Below, piece after piece: positions 1 to 10,306 of a stretch of DNA of 32,929 nucleotides (its first letter is position 1; each line of letters opens with the position of its first letter). Source of the DNA: Mycobacterium sp. (GTDB lineage Bacteria > Actinomycetota > Actinomycetes > Mycobacteriales > Mycobacteriaceae); NCBI GenBank assembly GCA_023264765.1, contig JAHFVC010000022.1:1-32929 (forward strand), read 5' to 3'. A program made the position numbers and the translations under genes. The notes beneath the pieces were generated by a model. The model searched no databases. It was not told the origin of the DNA and saw only the letters and a program-made list of their open reading frames with translations.

Positions 1-408
1 ACCATCGGCGTACTCGGTCCGCACGTGCTTGTAATCACGCTCCACCTGAACCGGCCAGCGCGCCAGACCCGTCGCCCGGGCGATCAGCATGACCGGCAAC
101 ACCACCAGCTGCAGCGCGGTGTCGAGCAGCCAGATGACCAGCACCAGCACCACCGCGAGCGTGTAGAAGATCAACTTGCCTGCGCCGATGATCAACCAGA
201 GCAGCACGCCGACGGTCAGTTGCAGCACCCGCAGCACGATGCCCGGCTCCGCCTGCTCTTCCGCCGGGGCGGCCTCTGCGCCGTCGGCCGGCGGGTTCGA
301 CGGGCTGTGCAGCATCTCGCGCAGCGAGATGGGCCGCCGCCACGGCAGCCGACGCCGGCGGACGGTCCAGGTGGCGCCGTCGGGGGCGACGAGTCGACGT
401 TCGGCCAT
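1..408 (-). CDS. small membrane protein, C-terminus cut by window edge
   Basis: An open frame of 136 codons starts at ATG 408 and runs off the left edge without a stop. The first 50 or so residues are polar and arginine-rich, followed by an acidic/alanine linker. Two strongly hydrophobic stretches (about residues 58-80 and 82-112) suggest two adjacent membrane helices, then a basic segment. The start lies 3 bases after the thioesterase stop, so it is the third gene of the nuclease-thioesterase operon. A conserved membrane protein near the RecB-like nuclease is known in M. tuberculosis (Rv2120c region); equivalence is inferred from position only. Function is unknown. Confidence 0.7.
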   Translation of the reverse strand, partial: MAERRLVAPDGATWTVRRRRLPWRRPISLREMLHSPSNPPADGAEAAPAEEQAEPGIVLRVLQLTVGVLLWLIIGAGKLIFYTLAVVLVLVIWLLDTALQLVVLPVMLIARATGLARWPVQVERDYKHVRTEYADG

Positions 409-411
409 CCG

Positions 412-1209
412 TTACCTGCGCTGCACCAACAACGTCTGCGCCGAGGTACCGATGAAACCCTGCCGATCGAAGATCTCGGCGTTGGTGACCCCGATTCCGT
501 CCGGGCCGATCGAACCCCGGGACCGCAGGGCAAAATCGCCGCCCACCGGCGCACGGTGCAGATGCACCGCGGTGTCGGTGTTCATGAACACGAATTCGGC
601 GGGATCGAGCGCCGCGCCCACACCGTTGGCCGAGTCCACCACCATCGCCATCCGTTGCAGATCCGTCAGCGGCTCGGCGTCGACCAACGGCACCAGCGGG
701 CTCATCCATGTCACCGCCGCCTCGCCCGGGGCGCTGCGCTGGGCGCGCCAACTGACGGTCTCCAGGTATCCGGGTGCGCCCATCCAGCCATGCGGGTGCT
801 CCAGCGCGTCGCCCTCTATGAGTGGGGGATAGCGGTCGGTGACCGCGTCCCGGGTGTCACTGGTCGCGAGCAGCCAGGCGCTGACCGTCGCGACCGCGCG
901 GTCGGTCCCGTCGGGACGGGTGGCCAGCATCTCCGCGTCCACCTTGGCGATCCGGGCGCCGGGACGCACCACCGTGGCACGGACTTTCACGGGCGCCACC
1001 GGGATGGCACCGAGGATGTCCAGCACCAGCCGACCGACCCGCAGCTCGGGGCGGTCCGCGCACAACTCCTCGATGGCCTTGGTCATCAGGGCCAGCGGCG
1101 GGGAGCCGTGTTGGATCGCCGAATCCCAATTGCTCGCCGTCCCGATGGTGGACTCGTACACCGCCAGATCACCGTCCGAACCCGTTCGGCGGTAGTGACA
1201 GTCGATCAT
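412..1209 (-). CDS. acyl-CoA thioesterase family protein (double hotdog)
   Basis: 265 residues from ATG 1209. The start is set by an ATGA overlap with the stop of the upstream nuclease gene, which points to translational coupling; the same frame is open further upstream but that part lies inside the nuclease gene. The N-terminal half has the features of TesB-like / 4HBT_3 thioesterases: a WDSAIQHGSPPLALM segment near residue 29, then a strand-rich hotdog core. The second half repeats the fold (MVVDSANGVGAALDP, then FMNTDTAVHLHRAPVGG). Such proteins hydrolyse acyl-CoA thioesters in the cytosol; the substrate cannot be inferred here. Only 3 bases separate it from the membrane protein gene downstream. 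Confidence 0.8.
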   Translation of the reverse strand: MIDCHYRRTGSDGDLAVYESTIGTASNWDSAIQHGSPPLALMTKAIEELCADRPELRVGRLVLDILGAIPVAPVKVRATVVRPGARIAKVDAEMLATRPDGTDRAVATVSAWLLATSDTRDAVTDRYPPLIEGDALEHPHGWMGAPGYLETVSWRAQRSAPGEAAVTWMSPLVPLVDAEPLTDLQRMAMVVDSANGVGAALDPAEFVFMNTDTAVHLHRAPVGGDFALRSRGSIGPDGIGVTNAEIFDRQGFIGTSAQTLLVQRR

Positions 1210-2024
1210 GCGGCCGGCTCGGCGGGGTCCGGCCAGCCGGGATACGTCGGTGGGGTGCCGCCGAAGGCCGGGCAGAGTTTCTGGTGACTGCACCAGTCGC
1301 ACAGCCGCGACGGCTGCGCGCGGAAATCGCCTGTGACACCCGCGGATTGGATGGCCCGCCAGATCGCCATCAACGTCCGCTCGAACCGCTCAAGCTCTTC
1401 GAGTTCGGGGGTGTAGTCGAGAATCTGCCCGTCCGCGAGGTAGACCAGCCGCAGCCGGGCGGCCAGCACCCCGCGTGAGCGCAGCAACGCCACCGCATAG
1501 AACTTCATCTGAAACAGCGCCTTCGCCTCGGCGAACGGCACCCGGCCGGTCTTGTAGTCGACCACCCGCAGCTCCCCGGTGGGAGCGACGTCGATGCGGT
1601 CGACGAAGCCGCGCAGCAGCGTGCCGTCGGTCAGTTCCACCTCGACCCGCTGCTCGCAACTCTGCGGGTCGAAGCGCGTCGGATCCTCCAGGCGGTAGTA
1701 ACCCGACAACAGCTTGCGGGCGTCGGCCAGCAACCCGTCGCGTGCGGGCTGGTCCAGGTCGGCGAGGTCCGGTGACTCCGCGACCATGCGGTCCCAGGCC
1801 GGTCCGATCAATGCCAGCGCGGCGTCCTTACCCCGGTCGGCAGCGGGCAGGCCGTACAACTGTTCCAGTGCGGCGTGCACCACCGAACCGCGCACCTGGG
1901 CCACCGATGTGGGCTCGGGCAGCCGGTCGATGGCACGGAACCGATACAGCAGCGGGCACTGCTTGAAGTCACCGGCGCGCGACGGAGACAGCGCCGGGCG
2001 CCGCAACGTCGGTGCTTCGCTCAT
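1206..2024 (-). CDS. RecB-like PD-(D/E)XK nuclease with Fe-S cysteines
   Basis: 272 residues from ATG 2024. It starts with the LSPSRAGDFKQCPLLYRF motif typical of the RecB/AddB-type nuclease superfamily (PF12705). The catalytic block RGFVDRID...VVDYKTGR carries the metal-binding Asp and catalytic Lys. The C-terminus has CDWCSHQKLC, which together with the Cys in FKQC makes the four-cysteine set that holds an Fe-S cluster in AddB/Cas4-like nucleases. It is divergent from trmI, as Rv2119 is from Rv2118c in M. tuberculosis. A TAGGGT hexamer ends 7 bases before the start codon, suggesting leaderless transcription. Longer open frame upstream is antisense to trmI and is not coding. Confidence 0.88.
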   Translation of the reverse strand: MSEAPTLRRPALSPSRAGDFKQCPLLYRFRAIDRLPEPTSVAQVRGSVVHAALEQLYGLPAADRGKDAALALIGPAWDRMVAESPDLADLDQPARDGLLADARKLLSGYYRLEDPTRFDPQSCEQRVEVELTDGTLLRGFVDRIDVAPTGELRVVDYKTGRVPFAEAKALFQMKFYAVALLRSRGVLAARLRLVYLADGQILDYTPELEELERFERTLMAIWRAIQSAGVTGDFRAQPSRLCDWCSHQKLCPAFGGTPPTYPGWPDPAEPAA

Positions 2025-2031
2025 GACACCC

Positions 2032-2037
2032 ACCCTA
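2032..2037 (-). promoter_or_regulatory. putative -10 (TAGGGT) for the RecB-like gene, leaderless arrangement
   Basis: On the minus strand TAGGGT matches the mycobacterial TANNNT -10 consensus and ends 7 bases before the ATG at 2024. This spacing would put the transcription start at or next to the start codon. No convincing -35 was identified. Confidence 0.45.
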
Positions 2038-2090
2038 GGTTCGGGCACCGACAACGGTTGGCAGGGCGGACGGCGCGTCTGGCACTCTGA

Positions 2091-3434
<1,344 letters not shown>

Positions 3435-3443
3435 GCGGGCCGA

Positions 3444-3929
3444 TCAGCCTGCCGCGGAGAGCAGGGACAGCGCGGACTGTTTGGAGATCTGCCAGCCGGT
3501 GGGGCTGGGTCCCGCGACGAACTGCACGTTCTGCGTGGCTGTCGCGCCGAGCGCGGTCGTCGCGGTGACATCGGCGTTCACCACGCCACCCAGGTCGTCG
3601 ATGTTGACGATGTTGAAGGTCAGCGGGAACTTGCCCTCCGCCGCCGCCCGGCTGTACGCGCGGTCCGCGGCGATGCTCTCGAAGCGCCCGATCCCGCCCT
3701 GGATGTAGGGCGCCTTGGACGAGAATCCGCCGCCGGAGGCCAGCGCCTGCAGCGTCTGGGCCAGCGGTGCCGACAACTCCGGGGCGGGTGTCTGCGGCAT
3801 CGGGACGCCCCAGACGACCGGGGTGATGGCAGGCGCCGCGCCGATAGTGACGGACGTCGCACCGCCTGCCGCAGCGGCGGCCACCACAGCAGCCGCGGCC
3901 ATACCGGTCACGAGGGGTTTGAGGAACAC
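3444..3929 (-). CDS. secreted MTB12/CFP-2-family antigen
   Basis: 161 residues from GTG 3929, preceded on the minus strand by an AAAGGA ribosome-binding site about 7 bases away. The first 30 or so residues form a signal peptide with a very Ala-rich core and no lipobox Cys, so the product should be exported and released. The mature part has the MTB12 layout: a Pro-rich start, a helix with LAQTLQALASGGG, strands FPLTFNIVNID and VNADVTATTALGAT, and a final WQISKQSALSLL helix. It is the first gene of a two-gene operon with the LppK-like gene and is divergent from mpa. Function is unknown beyond being an abundant secreted antigen in the family. Confidence 0.82.
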   Translation of the reverse strand: MFLKPLVTGMAAAAVVAAAAAGGATSVTIGAAPAITPVVWGVPMPQTPAPELSAPLAQTLQALASGGGFSSKAPYIQGGIGRFESIAADRAYSRAAAEGKFPLTFNIVNIDDLGGVVNADVTATTALGATATQNVQFVAGPSPTGWQISKQSALSLLSAAG

Positions 3930-4023
3930 AGTGGTCCTTTCGATTGGGCCAGCTCGATAATGAGGTTAACAAGGTTGCTGGTGTGTCGAATTCCTAGACC
4001 GCACACAAAGGCTGAATCGCCGG

Positions 4024-4029
4024 TAGCGT
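4024..4029 (+). promoter_or_regulatory. putative -10 (TAGCGT) for mpa
   Basis: TAGCGT in the 145-base divergent interval (3930-4074) matches TANNNT. It would start transcription near 4036, leaving a leader of about 40 bases that includes the strong GGGAGGGAG ribosome-binding site (4060-4068). No clear -35 was seen, which is common in mycobacteria. The rest of the interval holds no gene. Confidence 0.35.
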
Positions 4030-4074
4030 TGAAGTTGTTACTGCACCAACATTCGGTGCGGGAGGGAGCGCAAT

Positions 4075-5907
4075 ATGAGCGAGTCCGAGCGTTCAGAGGA
4101 TTTCAGCGACGATCTGAACACGCCGATTTCCAGCGACGACGCTGCCGAGTTGGAGCGCCTGCGCCGCGAGACGGCCGCGCTCCGAGAACAGCTGGAGGGC
4201 GCGGTAGGGCCGTCCAGTGGATTGCGTACCGCCCGTGATGTGCACCAGCTCGAGGCGCGCATCGACTCCCTGGCGACCCGCAATGCCAAGCTGATGGACA
4301 CCCTCAAAGAGGCCAGGCAACAATTGTTGGCCCTGCGTGAGGAAGTGGATCGGCTGGGTCAGCCGCCCAGCGGGTACGGCGTGCTGCTGGCCGCCCACGA
4401 AGACGACACCGTCGACGTGTTCACCTCCGGTCGCAAGATGCGGCTCACCTGCTCGCCCAACATCGAGACCGGCACCCTCAAGCAGGGCCAGACCGTGCGC
4501 CTCAACGAGGCGTTGACGGTCGTCGAAGCCGGCGCGTTAGAGGCCGTCGGTGAGATCAGCACGCTGCGCGAGATCCTGTCCGACGGACACCGGGCACTGG
4601 TGGTCGGCCATGCCGACGAGGAGCGCATCGTCTGGCTGGCCGAGCCGTTGGTCGCAGCCGAGTTCCTCCCCGAGGGTGTCGAAGTTCAGCTCGACGAGGA
4701 TGACAAACCCCGCAAACTGCGGCCAGGCGATTCGTTGCTGGTCGACACCAAGGCCGGGTACGCCTTCGAGCGCATCCCCAAGGCCGAGGTCGAGGACCTC
4801 GTCCTGGAGGAGGTCCCCGACGTCAGCTACGGCGACATCGGTGGGCTGACGCGCCAGATCGAGCAGATCCGCGACGCGGTGGAACTGCCTTTCCTGCACA
4901 AGGATCTGTACCGGGAGTACGCTCTGCGCCCGCCCAAAGGTGTGCTGCTCTACGGTCCGCCCGGATGCGGGAAGACGCTCATCGCCAAGGCGGTCGCCAA
5001 CTCGCTGGCCAAGAAGATGGCCGAGTTGCGCGGTGAGGATTCCCGGGAGGCGAAGTCCTACTTCCTCAACATCAAGGGTCCCGAGCTGCTCAACAAGTTC
5101 GTCGGCGAGACCGAGCGTCACATCCGGCTGATCTTCCAGCGGGCCCGGGAGAAGGCCTCCGAGGGCACCCCGGTGATCGTGTTCTTCGATGAGATGGATT
5201 CGATCTTCCGTACCCGTGGCACGGGCGTGAGCTCGGACGTGGAGACCACGGTGGTCCCGCAGCTGCTCAGCGAGATCGACGGTGTCGAGGGTCTGGAGAA
5301 CGTCATCGTCATCGGCGCCTCCAACCGCGAGGACATGATCGATCCGGCCATCCTGCGGCCCGGCCGGCTCGACGTGAAGATCAAGATCGAGCGTCCGGAT
5401 GCCGAAGCGGCACAAGACATCTTCAGCAAGTACCTGACCGAGTCGCTGCCGATCAACGACGACGATCTGGGCGAATTCGTCGGAGACCGGTCGCTGACGA
5501 TCAAGACGATGATCGAGAAGGTCGTCGACCGGATGTACGCCGAGATCGACGACAACCGGTTCCTCGAGGTCACCTATGCCAACGGTGACAAGGAAGTCAT
5601 GTACTTCAAAGACTTCAACTCCGGGGCGATGATCCAGAACGTGGTGGACCGGGCCAAGAAGTACGCCATCAAGTCGGTGCTCGAGACGGGATCGAAAGGT
5701 CTGCGGATCCAGCACCTGCTGGACTCGATCGTCGACGAGTTCGCCGAGAACGAGGACCTGCCCAACACCACGAATCCCGATGACTGGGCGCGGATCTCGG
5801 GCAAGAAGGGCGAGCGGATCGTCTACATCCGCACGCTGGTCACCGGCAAGAGTTCGTCGGCCAGCCGAGCCATCGACACCGAGTCCAACCTCGGGCAGTA
5901 CCTCTAA
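4075..5907 (+). CDS. mpa: proteasomal AAA+ ATPase Mpa (ARC)
   Basis: 610 residues, matching the 609 of M. tuberculosis Mpa. A ribosome-binding site GGGAGGGAG lies 6 bases before ATG 4075. Domains: an N-terminal acidic tail and coiled coil (about 20-97) that captures Pup, tandem OB folds (about 98-240), and an AAA+ module with Walker A GPPGCGKT at 294-301 and Walker B VIVFFDE at 367-373, plus the arginine-finger region ILRPGRLD. The C-terminus is GQYL, with the penultimate Tyr that docks into the proteasome alpha ring. The hexamer unfolds pupylated proteins and threads them into the 20S core. The stop overlaps the convergent lysR-type gene by 4 bases. Confidence 0.98.
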   Translation: MSESERSEDFSDDLNTPISSDDAAELERLRRETAALREQLEGAVGPSSGLRTARDVHQLEARIDSLATRNAKLMDTLKEARQQLLALREEVDRLGQPPSGYGVLLAAHEDDTVDVFTSGRKMRLTCSPNIETGTLKQGQTVRLNEALTVVEAGALEAVGEISTLREILSDGHRALVVGHADEERIVWLAEPLVAAEFLPEGVEVQLDEDDKPRKLRPGDSLLVDTKAGYAFERIPKAEVEDLVLEEVPDVSYGDIGGLTRQIEQIRDAVELPFLHKDLYREYALRPPKGVLLYGPPGCGKTLIAKAVANSLAKKMAELRGEDSREAKSYFLNIKGPELLNKFVGETERHIRLIFQRAREKASEGTPVIVFFDEMDSIFRTRGTGVSSDVETTVVPQLLSEIDGVEGLENVIVIGASNREDMIDPAILRPGRLDVKIKIERPDAEAAQDIFSKYLTESLPINDDDLGEFVGDRSLTIKTMIEKVVDRMYAEIDDNRFLEVTYANGDKEVMYFKDFNSGAMIQNVVDRAKKYAIKSVLETGSKGLRIQHLLDSIVDEFAENEDLPNTTNPDDWARISGKKGERIVYIRTLVTGKSSSASRAIDTESNLGQYL

Positions 5908-6803
5908 CCATCGTCGACGATCCCGGCGGCGATCGCGCGCAGTTCCTCGAGCACCAACGCGATCGCCGGCCGGGCATCGGCGCCGGCACGGGTCACCGCC
6001 TCGACACGGCGGGCCAGCCGGATGTCACCGATCGGCCGGCGCAGTAGGTCGCGCGCCAGGGTGACATAGCGCGGCATCAGCGCAATGCCGACGCCCGCCG
6101 CCACCAGCTCCTCGACCACCCGGAAATCATTGACGCGCTGGGTGATCCGTACCGGCACCCCGGTCAGCACCGCGATCGACTTGAACACGTCGTCCACCAT
6201 CAGCCCGCCCTCGACGCCGATCCAGTCGGCCGCGGCCAGATCGGAGAGTGCAACCCGGTCGTGTTCGGCCAGTGGGTGATCCGGCGGGAGCAGCACATCC
6301 AGTGGTTCGCGCAGCAGCGGAACCGAATGCAGGCGTGGACCCCACTCGGTCGTGTCGCGGTCGTCGCGGTGCACCACCACCACGTCGAACTCGGCGAGCT
6401 GTTGCGGCGCCCGCGCGGCCGGTGTGTCGATGTCCCGGCCGATGACGTCCACGCCGCGTCCAGCGGCCCGGACGATCAGAGGCGCCAACAACATTGCCGC
6501 TCCCGACGGGAAGAACGACACGCTCACCTCGCCGCGCGCGGTGGTCCGGTAGGCATCCATCTCGGCCGCCGCCCGATCCAGCGCGGCCAGCACCACTTCG
6601 GCGTGCCCGACCAGCACCCGACCGGCATCGGTCAGCCGAACCCGGCGCCCCGCCGGTTCGACCAGTGCGACGCCCGCTTCGCGGGCCAGGATCTTGAGCT
6701 GTTGGGAGACCGCCGACGGTGTCATCGACAGCACGTCGGCCACCGCGGCCACGGTGCCGTGATCGGCGAGCTCTCGCAGCATGCGCAGCCGGTGGGTGTC
6801 CAT
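5904..6803 (-). CDS. LysR-family transcriptional regulator
   Basis: 299 residues from ATG 6803. The winged helix-turn-helix occupies residues 1-62, including [24 protein letters not shown] linker helix follows, then the periplasmic-binding-like effector domain (about 90-295). It is divergent from the EamA transporter gene across an 82-base gap, the usual arrangement for a LysR regulator controlling its neighbour and itself. The transporter is therefore the likely target; the effector is unknown. A TAGTAT hexamer sits 6 bases before the start, giving a leaderless pattern. Confidence 0.93.
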   Translation of the reverse strand: MDTHRLRMLRELADHGTVAAVADVLSMTPSAVSQQLKILAREAGVALVEPAGRRVRLTDAGRVLVGHAEVVLAALDRAAAEMDAYRTTARGEVSVSFFPSGAAMLLAPLIVRAAGRGVDVIGRDIDTPAARAPQQLAEFDVVVVHRDDRDTTEWGPRLHSVPLLREPLDVLLPPDHPLAEHDRVALSDLAAADWIGVEGGLMVDDVFKSIAVLTGVPVRITQRVNDFRVVEELVAAGVGIALMPRYVTLARDLLRRPIGDIRLARRVEAVTRAGADARPAIALVLEELRAIAAGIVDDG

Positions 6804-6809
6804 GACACG

Positions 6810-6815
6810 ATACTA
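6810..6815 (-). promoter_or_regulatory. putative -10 (TAGTAT) for the LysR gene
   Basis: On the minus strand TAGTAT, a perfect TANNNT, is followed by 6 bases and then the ATG at 6803. This is consistent with a leaderless transcript. Confidence 0.45.
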
Positions 6816-6850
6816 AAGCTCTGCTACTCATCTAACTAAGAATCAGTAGA

Positions 6851-6879
6851 TTGACTGAACTCTTGTGCGCGGACAGGCT
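6851..6879 (+). promoter_or_regulatory. possible promoter for the EamA gene
   Basis: TTGACT at 6851-6856 is a good -35. Seventeen bases later CAGGCT (6874-6879) is a weak -10, and the ATG follows 6 bases after that. A 5-base inverted repeat (CTACT ... AGTAG) in the same gap could belong to a LysR site, but it is short. Confidence 0.3.
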
Positions 6880-6885
6880 GGGCCC

Positions 6886-8067
6886 ATGAACCGCGTCGAT
6901 CTCGCATTGCTCGCGGTGGCCGTGGTCTGGGGTTCGAGCTATCTCGCCACCAAGGAGACGGTCACCGATGACTCCGTATTCGCTTTCATAGCTCTGCGTT
7001 TCGGGATCGCCGCGGTGCTCCTGGGTGTGTTGCTGGCCCGGAAGCTGCGCCGGATCGGCAGGGCCGAACTGCTCTCTGGCCTGCTCTTCGGCGCCATTCT
7101 CACCGCCATCCTGGTGTGCGAGACCTACGGCGTAACCATGACCTCGGCGTCCAACGCCGGGCTGATCATTGCCCTGACCATCGTCATCACCCCTTTGCTG
7201 CAGCGCACGACGGTGCCACCGGTCTTCTACGCGGCGGCGGGGTGTGCGGTGCTGGGGTGCGCCCTGTTGACGCAGTCGGGCGGCCTCGCCGCGCCCGGCG
7301 CGGGGGATGGCCTGGTGGCCGCGGCAGCCGTGCTGCGCGCCGTGCACGTCACCGTCATCGACCGCGCCAACCGGCGCCGCCACACCGATCCGGCGGCGAC
7401 GACCCTGACCCAGCTGGCGACGGTGGCCGCGATCGGTACCGTATCGGCCTGTCTCGGTGGGCAACTGGGAACGGTCACGGAGATGTCCGGCACGGCTTGG
7501 GCTTTGACCGTGTATCTGGCGCTGGCATGTACCGTGTTCGCGTTCGGGGTGCAGATGTGGGCACTGCGGCGCGCCACGCCGGCGCGGGTGAGTCTGTTAC
7601 TGGGCACCGAGCCGTTGTGGGCCGTGCTCGTCGGGATCGGGCTGGCCGGCGATCGACTGTCCCCGGCCGGCATCTTCGGTGCCATCCTTTTGCTCGGTGG
7701 AACCACCTGGGGCCGTGTGGTTCTGACCCGATTCCAGCTCCAGGTAGGCATCCCGGCCCGCAAGGCTGACCGCGACGTCGGCGATCAACGGATCGAAGAA
7801 TCGCTTCCGGTACAGCGGGTCGACGCTGGTGCTGACGGTGAAGTACAGGCCCGAGAGCACCGCGACGAACAGCGAGGTGTGCACCACCGTCTGAGGTATG
7901 GGGATGTGCACGCCGAACCATGTCCCGGCGCACGGCGGGGACCCGACCGCGCAGCTCTCTTCGGCCGACCACAGCACCGTCACGTCGTCGGGAATCGCGA
8001 TGATGCCCAGCGCGAGGAAGAACGCGAACAGCCCGGCGGTGAACAACACCACCTGAATCGCCTGTGA
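6886..8067 (+). CDS. EamA-family (DMT) transporter with unusual C-terminal extension
   Basis: 393 residues from ATG 6886, the first Met with transmembrane sequence after it. Residues 1 to about 286 look like a standard ten-helix drug/metabolite transporter with two EamA halves (VVWGSSYLATKETV at the start, AILLLGGTTWG near the end). These proteins export amino acids or other metabolites across the cell membrane. After about position 7745 the frame stays open for another 106 residues of polar, Arg/Gln/His-rich sequence that is exactly antisense to the convergent membrane protein gene, so the extension is probably not a conserved domain. The divergent LysR gene is its likely regulator. The true functional end may be near 7745. 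Confidence 0.82.
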   Translation: MNRVDLALLAVAVVWGSSYLATKETVTDDSVFAFIALRFGIAAVLLGVLLARKLRRIGRAELLSGLLFGAILTAILVCETYGVTMTSASNAGLIIALTIVITPLLQRTTVPPVFYAAAGCAVLGCALLTQSGGLAAPGAGDGLVAAAAVLRAVHVTVIDRANRRRHTDPAATTLTQLATVAAIGTVSACLGGQLGTVTEMSGTAWALTVYLALACTVFAFGVQMWALRRATPARVSLLLGTEPLWAVLVGIGLAGDRLSPAGIFGAILLLGGTTWGRVVLTRFQLQVGIPARKADRDVGDQRIEESLPVQRVDAGADGEVQAREHRDEQRGVHHRLRYGDVHAEPCPGARRGPDRAALFGRPQHRHVVGNRDDAQREEEREQPGGEQHHLNRL

Positions 8068-8886
8068 CACCACCATGATCGCCACCACATTGATGTTCTC
8101 GGCGCGGGACAGCGCGGGCCGGGCGGGTTGATGCCCAGGAGGTGGCTGTAGCGGCGTGCCTGCCAGCAACCGGGCCGGATCGGTCTGTTCGGCCCGGTCG
8201 TCACGCAGGGCCTGCACCTCGTCGCGGATGGTCGTGACGACGAACACCAGGGCGACGAGGGCGAGGAAACCGATTGTCTGCCAAAGCCGCTGGCGTGTCA
8301 TCCGGGCGGCAAGCTGCCACAGTTCGCCGGTGAAATAGACCACCACCGTCAGCATGAGCAGTGGCAGCGCCCGGCTCATCAGGGTGCCCAGCGCGCCCAG
8401 CTGGATCCAGGCGAACCGGAATGCCCAGGCGGCGATGGAGCCGAAGCCCAGATAGGTCAACCAGATAGCCAGCAGCGAGATCAGCACGAAGATCGGGGCT
8501 TCGGCGGCCGCTTCGCCCGTCCAGCCACTGACCGTCAGCGGCATGACTGCCACGAAGATCGCCATCACGATCCACGCACCGGAACGGCGGCCGGTCTCTC
8601 CGAGTCTGCTGTCCAGCCGGTGCAGCACCGTCAGCGCGAACGGCGCGGCGAGCAACACCACGGCGATCACACCGAGCCGCAGCGCATAACCGTAGTCGGG
8701 GTCCTCGTCGGTGATCTCGGCCAGCAGCATGGTCACCGCCGTCAGCGCACCGACGGCCGAGATCATCGGAGCGGACCGCTCGACGAGCCCACGGGACCGG
8801 ACCCGCCGGGTCAGTACCAGGGGCAGGCCCCGGTGCAGGAACCACTCGTGCACGGCCGCGGGCTCGGGCGCGGCGACGGAGTCCAT
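7597..8886 (-). CDS. uncharacterised multi-spanning membrane protein (paralogue A)
   Basis: 429 residues from ATG 8886. The N-terminus (AAVHEWFLHRGLPLVL) matches the start of the broken gene at 10969-12124. About eight hydrophobic helices follow, then a conserved tail IPIPQTVVHTSLFVA...FFDPLIADVAVSLAGRDAYLELE. The similarity to the paralogue ends near position 7735 (residue 384). The last 45 or so residues are antisense to the EamA gene and look non-native. No known transporter or enzyme motif was recognised. It is divergent from the histidine kinase gene with only 46 bases between start codons, so shared control is likely. Membrane proteins of this kind sit between mpa and dop in M. tuberculosis (Rv2113 region); homology is only suggested. 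Confidence 0.78.
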   Translation of the reverse strand: MDSVAAPEPAAVHEWFLHRGLPLVLTRRVRSRGLVERSAPMISAVGALTAVTMLLAEITDEDPDYGYALRLGVIAVVLLAAPFALTVLHRLDSRLGETGRRSGAWIVMAIFVAVMPLTVSGWTGEAAAEAPIFVLISLLAIWLTYLGFGSIAAWAFRFAWIQLGALGTLMSRALPLLMLTVVVYFTGELWQLAARMTRQRLWQTIGFLALVALVFVVTTIRDEVQALRDDRAEQTDPARLLAGTPLQPPPGHQPARPALSRAENINVVAIMVVSQAIQVVLFTAGLFAFFLALGIIAIPDDVTVLWSAEESCAVGSPPCAGTWFGVHIPIPQTVVHTSLFVAVLSGLYFTVSTSVDPLYRKRFFDPLIADVAVSLAGRDAYLELESGQNHTAPGGSTEQKDGTEDAGRGQSIAGQPDPDEHGPQRLGAQ

Positions 8887-8932
8887 GGAGGGCACCGCCA
8901 CATTGTCGGCGATCTGGTGCAATCTGGGGGAG

Positions 8933-10306
8933 ATGCCACGAGAACTTCTGCGCCCCGCGAACTGGGGGATATCCGCCCGGTCCGCTTTCGTCGCGGCCAG
9001 CGTCGTATTCGTCGCGCTCGGCGCAGCGGGCGTGGTGCTCTCGGTGGTGCTGTACCAGTCGATGCTCAACAGGGCCGACGACGCCGCCGCCGAACGGGTG
9101 TCGCAACTGGTGTCGGCCATTGCCGCCGGCGGCCCGCGCACAGTCGGCGACGATCTGCTGACCACCGACGGTCGCATCAACGCCGTGCAGGTCATCGACG
9201 AGGGCGGTGCGGTGGTGCTGCGGTCGGCCGCGACACCCGACATGCCGCTGATTCCGGTCGCCGAGATCGGCCCGGACGGGACCGGGCATGTCGCCCAACA
9301 CGGGCAGATCAGGTTCAGCACCCAGGCCGTCACCGACGGCCACGGCCACCGGTTCACCGTGCTCGTCGGCGAGCGTCGCGCGAAGGTGACGGAGACGGTG
9401 AGTACGGTCGCCGTCGCGCTGGCCGTTGCCGCGCCCGCCGTCATCGCGGTGTCGGCTGGTGCCACCTATCTCCTGGTGCGACGGTCACTGCGTTCGGTGG
9501 ACGACATCCGTTCGCGGGTCGCCGCGATCACGACCTCCGACCTGTCCGGCCGGGTCCCGGTGCCCGACCGCAGAGACGAGATCGCCGCGCTCGCGGTGAC
9601 GATGAACCAGATGCTGACCCGGATCGAGGCCGGGCATGCGGCCCAGCAGCGGTTCGTCGGTGACGCGTCCCACGAGTTGCGCAGCCCGCTGGCGACGATC
9701 ATCTCGGCGCTGGAGGTGGCCCAGGCCCATCCGGACCTGCTGAATGCCGAACTGGCCGAGCACACACTGCTGCCCGAGGCTCACCGAATGGCCGGCCTCA
9801 TCGACGACCTGCTCCTGCTCGCCAGGGCCGACGAGCGCGGGCCCACCGCCGGATTCGGCGACGTCGACCTCGACGACCTTGCCATTGATGCGGCGCGCAG
9901 CCTGCGTCGCACCACCGCCCTGGAGGTCCGGTGTGAGGTGGCGCCGACCAGGGTCGCCGGTGACTCCGCCGCGCTGGCGCGGGTGTTGCGCAATCTGCTC
10001 GACAACGCCGCACGACATGCCGTGTCCCTCGTCGAGATCTCCGTCGGCGGCCCCGCCTCCGGCGGTGGCGGCGCCGTGCTCACGGTCGGGGATGACGGGC
10101 CTGGGGTGCCCGAACCGGATCGGGTGCGGGTGTTCGATCGCTTCGTCCGGTTGGACAGGGATCGCTCGCGCAGCGCCGGCGGGTCCGGCCTCGGATTGGC
10201 CATCGTCGCCGAAATCGTTGCGGCCCACCGCGGCCGGGTGTGGATCGAGGAGCGGCCCGGCGGTGGCGCCCGGGTGACGGTTCAGCTGCCGCCGGTCACC
10301 CGGTAA
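8933..10306 (+). CDS. two-component sensor histidine kinase
   Basis: 457 residues from ATG 8933, preceded by a GGGGGAG ribosome-binding site. Two membrane helices (about 17-40 and 158-182) enclose an extracellular sensor domain of about 115 residues. A HAMP linker follows, then HisKA with QRFVGDASHELRSPL (phospho-accepting His247), an N box LRNLLDNAARHA, and the ATP-binding glycine boxes DDGPGVPE and GGSGLGLAIV. It should autophosphorylate and pass phosphate to the adjacent OmpR-type regulator. Unusually, kinase and regulator genes are convergent, overlapping by 25 bases, rather than co-directional. The signal is unknown. Confidence 0.94.
   Translation: MPRELLRPANWGISARSAFVAASVVFVALGAAGVVLSVVLYQSMLNRADDAAAERVSQLVSAIAAGGPRTVGDDLLTTDGRINAVQVIDEGGAVVLRSAATPDMPLIPVAEIGPDGTGHVAQHGQIRFSTQAVTDGHGHRFTVLVGERRAKVTETVSTVAVALAVAAPAVIAVSAGATYLLVRRSLRSVDDIRSRVAAITTSDLSGRVPVPDRRDEIAALAVTMNQMLTRIEAGHAAQQRFVGDASHELRSPLATIISALEVAQAHPDLLNAELAEHTLLPEAHRMAGLIDDLLLLARADERGPTAGFGDVDLDDLAIDAARSLRRTTALEVRCEVAPTRVAGDSAALARVLRNLLDNAARHAVSLVEISVGGPASGGGGAVLTVGDDGPGVPEPDRVRVFDRFVRLDRDRSRSAGGSGLGLAIVAEIVAAHRGRVWIEERPGGGARVTVQLPPVTR

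Noticed and set aside
25-1287. 420-codon plus-strand frame over the left-edge operon
   Set aside because: Product is Arg/His/Gln-rich with no domain, while the opposite strand encodes a thioesterase, part of a nuclease and a membrane protein with coupled starts.
4537-5715. 392-codon minus-strand frame inside mpa
   Set aside because: Antisense to the AAA+ module; composition is that of a shadow frame.
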